From the NCBI GenBank assembly GCA_025361665.1, contig JANYKF010000301.1, positions 1 to 7,147 of the forward strand: DNA of 7,147 bases, given 5' to 3'. A model generated the notes under the pieces. The model saw only the letters and a list, made by a program, of their open reading frames with translations, did no database searches and was not told the origin of the DNA. Of this stretch, positions 6,680-7,147 are shown in pieces; within the stretch, counting starts at the first letter, position 1; every line of letters begins with the position of its first letter. The translations under genes and the position numbers were made by a program. The DNA is from Clostridiaceae bacterium. Lineage in GTDB: Bacteria; Bacillota; Clostridia; DSM-8532.

Positions 6680-7147
6680 TTGAATCGGGTCAAATCATGG
6701 CGTGCCCGCTTGTCCTCACCTCATCGGACTACGCTGAGGTCCCGACTTGTGGCCTCGTTTCTCCTGCTCGGAGTGCTGCCCTCCCTGCTCATCGGTTATG
6801 CCGGCTATCTCATCGGTGCGCAGCTGCTGGTTCAAAACACCATAGACAACATGGGCAGCGCGCTGCGGCAAAATGTGCACACTACGGATGTCACCTTCGA
6901 CATCATGAAAGATGCTGCATTTTCTGTCAGCATCGATGAAGACCTGTTTGGAATCCTCTCCCGGGGGGAGCCGGCGCTGAAGTCCGAACTTTTGTCGAAC
7001 AGCCGCAAGGTTGCGGCGATCATGAGAAGGTATTTCCCAGGTTCCCTGCCCATATACTCAGCCAACATCGTTATCGATTACTACACGTATTCACTATTCA
7101 ACGTCAACATGCCTTTTTTAAATGAGGCCTTCTACAATTCACCTTTG
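6680..7147 (+). CDS. YesM-type sensor histidine kinase, N-terminal part (3' truncated by window)
   Basis: The frame is open from TTG 6680 to the end of the window (156 codons, the last one complete at 7145-7147). The protein begins with a basic stretch and TLRSRLVASFLLLGV, followed by one clear membrane segment (about residues 23-45, with the LPSLLIGYAGYLI motif). The start of an extracellular sensor region follows. This is the usual opening of YesM-family kinases, which then continue with a second membrane segment, HAMP, His_kinase and HATPase domains, all outside the window. It follows the YesN-type regulator gene with a 3-nt gap, which supports the assignment. It would sense an extracellular sugar or a ligand-loaded binding protein and phosphorylate the regulator at Asp54. 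Without the kinase domain the call rests on the N-terminal pattern and the context. Confidence 0.82.
   Translation, partial: MNRVKSWRARLSSPHRTTLRSRLVASFLLLGVLPSLLIGYAGYLIGAQLLVQNTIDNMGSALRQNVHTTDVTFDIMKDAAFSVSIDEDLFGILSRGEPALKSELLSNSRKVAAIMRRYFPGSLPIYSANIVIDYYTYSLFNVNMPFLNEAFYNSPL

Noticed and set aside
6673..6939. An 88-codon ATG-started frame over the kinase start
   Set aside because: It is rich in Cys, His and Arg with no domain, whereas the frame beginning TTG at 6680 gives a typical YesM N terminus and stays open to the window edge.

Overview
The window reads as part of a plant-glycan utilisation locus from a bacterium, most likely a Bacillota member (Paenibacillaceae or an uncultured clostridial lineage). 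The reasons are strong AGGAGG-type ribosome binding sites, a TTG start, and a YesN/YesM-type two-component pair, which is characteristic of that phylum. Base composition looks a little above half GC by eye. I did not compute it, and the genus cannot be named from this sequence.

Layout, left to right. A glycoside hydrolase family 2 gene of the beta-mannosidase type enters from the left edge and ends at 1799 (+). It converges, with only 8 bp between stop codons, on a two-gene minus-strand operon. Its first gene is a GH127-like (DUF1680, beta-L-arabinofuranosidase superfamily) enzyme at 4860-2911. This is followed after 37 nt by a uroporphyrinogen-decarboxylase-family protein at 2872-1808, which resembles cobamide methyltransferases more than haem-pathway UroD. 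A 181-bp control region (4861-5041) separates this operon from a plus-strand regulatory operon: a cupin-type AraC regulator (5042-5878), a REC-AraC response regulator of the YesN type (5900-6676), and the 5' end of a YesM-type sensor kinase, which starts at a TTG (6680) and runs off the right edge.

How the genes may work together (inference). The kinase probably senses a sugar or glycan outside the cell and phosphorylates the response regulator at Asp54. The cupin-AraC protein gives a second, intracellular sugar input. One or both would control the divergent GH127/URO-D operon and perhaps the GH2 gene. No signal peptide is visible on the GH127 protein, so imported oligosaccharides are probably hydrolysed in the cytoplasm. 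The least explained member is the URO-D-like protein. Its pairing with glycosidases raises the possibility that it handles methyl groups on methylated plant sugars, but no corrinoid protein or partner methyltransferase is visible in this window.

No RNA genes, insertion sequences, CRISPR arrays or intrinsic terminators were found. Apart from the 181-bp control region the window is almost entirely coding.
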